DNA from: Dehalococcoidia bacterium
GTDB taxonomy: Bacteria > Chloroflexota > Dehalococcoidia > Lucifugimonadales > Lucifugimonadaceae
DNA: 55,238 bases
Direction of reading: 5' to 3'
Assembly: GCA_028285005.1 (NCBI GenBank)
Contig: JANQQP010000023.1
Coordinates: forward strand, 1 to 55,238
Shown here: piece by piece, positions 53,870-55,238 of the stretch
How positions within the stretch are numbered: position 1 is the first letter of the stretch
Layout of the letters: every line of letters begins with the position of its first letter
Notes under the pieces: generated by a model
Told to the model about the DNA's origin: nothing
Database searches by the model: none
The model's input: the letters and a program-made list of their open reading frames with translations, nothing else
Position numbers and translations under genes: made by a program

Positions 53870-54619
53870 TTACCGCTTAATCCCGGTCAGACCCTGTTTG
53901 ATCCCGTCCTGTGCCCATGGTGCCCATGGCTGCGTGAAGAACCGGAAGCCCTTGTCTACGAAGAAATTCGGGTCCATACCCGGTGGGATGAAGAACATGC
54001 CCGGCACCACGCCATTGCGCTGGCACCCGGCAACGATCTCGTCCAGGCCCTTCTGATACGTGTCGGTCTCCCAGCCAAGCGGCACGCCGAGTTCGATTGA
54101 CAGGTCTGACGGCCCGACCAGGAACACATCGATGCCGTCGACGCTGCAGATCTCATCGATGTTGTCAATCGCCCGCTGGGTCTCGATCATCGGGATGATC
54201 AGCAGCTCATCGTTCACCGCATCCATGTACTCGCGATAGTCGTCGAACTCACCCCATTCGCCTCGCACACCCGAGTTACTGCGGTCACCGAGAGGCGAGT
54301 ATTTGCAAGATCGAACCATCGCCTCGGCTTCCTCTTTCGTGTTGACCATCGGCACGATGATGCCGCGAGCTCCGGCGTCGAGCGCGAATACGATCAGGTC
54401 AGGCCGGTTGTCACTCACTCGGATGATCGGCGCCGCCGGAGTGCCGCGCATCGCCTGCAGCGCCGGGTTCAACTGCTTCACCTCGACAGGCGTGTGCTGA
54501 GTGTCGAACAGCACGAAGTCGAAACCCGAATCGCCGAGCATGGCGTTGTCCACATGGATTGACCCGATCGTCCCAACAACGGTCTCTCCTGATCTGAGTC
54601 GGTCTTTCACGGCATTCAC
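53870..54619 (-). CDS. HpcH/HpaI aldolase/citrate lyase family protein
   Basis: A 249-residue class II (metal-dependent) aldolase of the HpcH/HpaI family, which cleaves 2-keto-3-deoxy-type acids to pyruvate and an aldehyde. The catalytic His region FDTQHTPVEVKQL, the metal Glu in IIPMIETQRAI, Asp in FLVGPSDLS and the YSPLGDR segment are visible; length (about 255) fits. It starts the minus-strand run with GNAT, acyl-CoA dehydrogenase and two sugar-acid dehydratases, which would supply keto-deoxy acids. It is divergent from clpS. Confidence 0.9.
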   Translation of the reverse strand: MNAVKDRLRSGETVVGTIGSIHVDNAMLGDSGFDFVLFDTQHTPVEVKQLNPALQAMRGTPAAPIIRVSDNRPDLIVFALDAGARGIIVPMVNTKEEAEAMVRSCKYSPLGDRSNSGVRGEWGEFDDYREYMDAVNDELLIIPMIETQRAIDNIDEICSVDGIDVFLVGPSDLSIELGVPLGWETDTYQKGLDEIVAGCQRNGVVPGMFFIPPGMDPNFFVDKGFRFFTQPWAPWAQDGIKQGLTGIKR

Positions 54620-54786
54620 TTAGTAACTCTCCATTTCGATCGTTTCGGGAGCCGCTCGAAAAGCTCCAGAAGTGGAGCCTGTCGAACGGGCGGGATTGTA
54701 CGGGAGGGAATAAGCGTGCGCGGCCCGGTCGAATGGACACGACCAGGGCGTTGGACCGGCTCCGGACCACCAATAGAATGGAGCGG

Positions 54787-55071
54787 ATGACCACCAGCCC
54801 ACAGACTGAGCAACTTGAGCGCGTACTGCTGGAGCACATCAAGCAGTACGCCGTGATTCTGCATAACGATGAGGTCCACTCAATGGACTTCGTCGTCGAT
54901 TCGCTGCTGAAGAGCGTGCCGGGCCTGACTCAGCCCGAGGCGATCGACATCATGCTGGAGACGCACGAAAAGGGTAAGGGAGTGGTCATCGTCTGCCCGT
55001 TGGAACAGGCGGAGCACTACCGCGACCGAATCCTCTCCTTCAAGCTAGGCTGCAGCATAGAGTTGGCGTAG
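54787..55071 (+). CDS. clpS: ATP-dependent Clp protease adaptor ClpS
   Basis: A 94-residue adaptor that delivers N-degron substrates to ClpAP. The hallmark YAVILHNDEVHSMDFVVDSL, the helix EAIDIMLETHEKGKGVVIV and the end segment are typical ClpS. I choose ATG 54787 (MTTSPQ), with GGAG four bases upstream; ATG 54733 and 54778 are in frame upstream but lack a good Shine-Dalgarno and would only lengthen the variable tail. No clpA is adjacent in the window. Confidence 0.9.
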   Translation: MTTSPQTEQLERVLLEHIKQYAVILHNDEVHSMDFVVDSLLKSVPGLTQPEAIDIMLETHEKGKGVVIVCPLEQAEHYRDRILSFKLGCSIELA

Positions 55072-55086
55072 GGGCGATGCTGCGGC

Positions 55087-55238
55087 CAGCCACCCTTCGA
55101 CAGATTCAGCGTGACGGCTTCGCTGTCGGGGAGGGAGTTAGAGGGTGGGTTGATGTCTGGGCTTTGCCCAGACCGGGCGCGGCAAGCAGCGCCCCTACCG
55201 GATCTGCGGCTGCCAGTCAGAGGGATGACCCTCACCCT
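55087..55238. repeat. mosaic intergenic repeat cluster 7 (window end)
   Basis: Contains a CACCCTTCGACAGATTCAG unit (about 55090-55113), the right half of the GC-rich hairpin with its GGGTGGGTTG tail (about 55128-55150), and the GATGTCTGGGCTTTGCCCAG module (about 55151-55206). Its right part is nearly identical to bases 1-80 in the same orientation. No gene is seen from 55072 to the end. Confidence 0.8.

Overview
The window looks like a chromosomal segment of a high-GC, aerobic, free-living bacterium of the Chloroflexota, most plausibly the SAR202 / Dehalococcoidia side. This is inferred from gene content, not from a marker tree. The supporting signs are two adjacent enolase-superfamily sugar-acid dehydratases, Thr/Pro-rich lipoproteins, a caa3-type oxidase operon with a fused cytochrome subunit II, and a family of mosaic intergenic repeats. 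No phage, IS transposase, rRNA operon or CRISPR array is visible.

Layout. 1-9.4 kb: tandem universal stress protein, a small basic protein, trpB, dCMP deaminase, a DUF488 protein, a beta-helix lipoprotein, glycerol kinase and a sulfatase, separated by repeat clusters. 9.4-15.4 kb: terminal oxidase operon (ctaC-ctaD-ctaE-ctaF-ctaG plus acylphosphatase) on the minus strand. 15.6-18.4 kb: rdgB, moaA, rnhA, moaC on the plus strand. 18.6-20.3 kb: five tRNA genes (Met, Val, Leu, Arg, Val) and a HAD phosphatase. 20.3-26.1 kb: a MoxR / DUF58 / transglutaminase-like operon and an O6-alkylguanine repair protein. 26-30.8 kb: small lipoprotein, DUF2007 protein and dnaE. 31.2-39.1 kb: RDD membrane protein, then a two-component system followed by a Pro/Thr-rich lipoprotein and a ~1200-residue exported repeat protein. 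39.1-47.7 kb: MFS transporter, alpha/beta hydrolase, a DUF3179 lipoprotein with an in-frame UGA, a site-2 protease and a 1200-residue soluble sensor kinase. 47.9-54.6 kb: a minus-strand metabolic run (hotdog thioesterase, enoyl-ACP reductase, two galactonate-dehydratase-like enolases, acyl-CoA dehydrogenase, GNAT, HpcH/HpaI aldolase). 54.8 kb: clpS.

The most striking observation is at 41473-43029. A DUF3179 lipoprotein gene is continuous in one frame except for a UGA. That UGA replaces the first Cys of the family's conserved CPLC-type motif, giving U-T-L-C. A perfect 6-bp stem with a 6-nt loop begins 16 nt after it. This is the layout expected of a bacterial selenoprotein with a bSECIS. The stop of this gene overlaps the start of a site-2 protease (ATGA), so the two are probably translated together. 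A sequencing error or recent nonsense mutation is the main alternative.

Other notable points: an MFS transporter whose natural start appears to be AUA behind a strong Shine-Dalgarno; a transglutaminase-like protein whose catalytic Cys is Ser and Asp is Glu; an oxidase subunit II with two c-type haem domains; a tRNA-Arg with anticodon GCG; and mosaic repeats, including an 80-bp MITE-like module, placed mainly at gene 3' ends.
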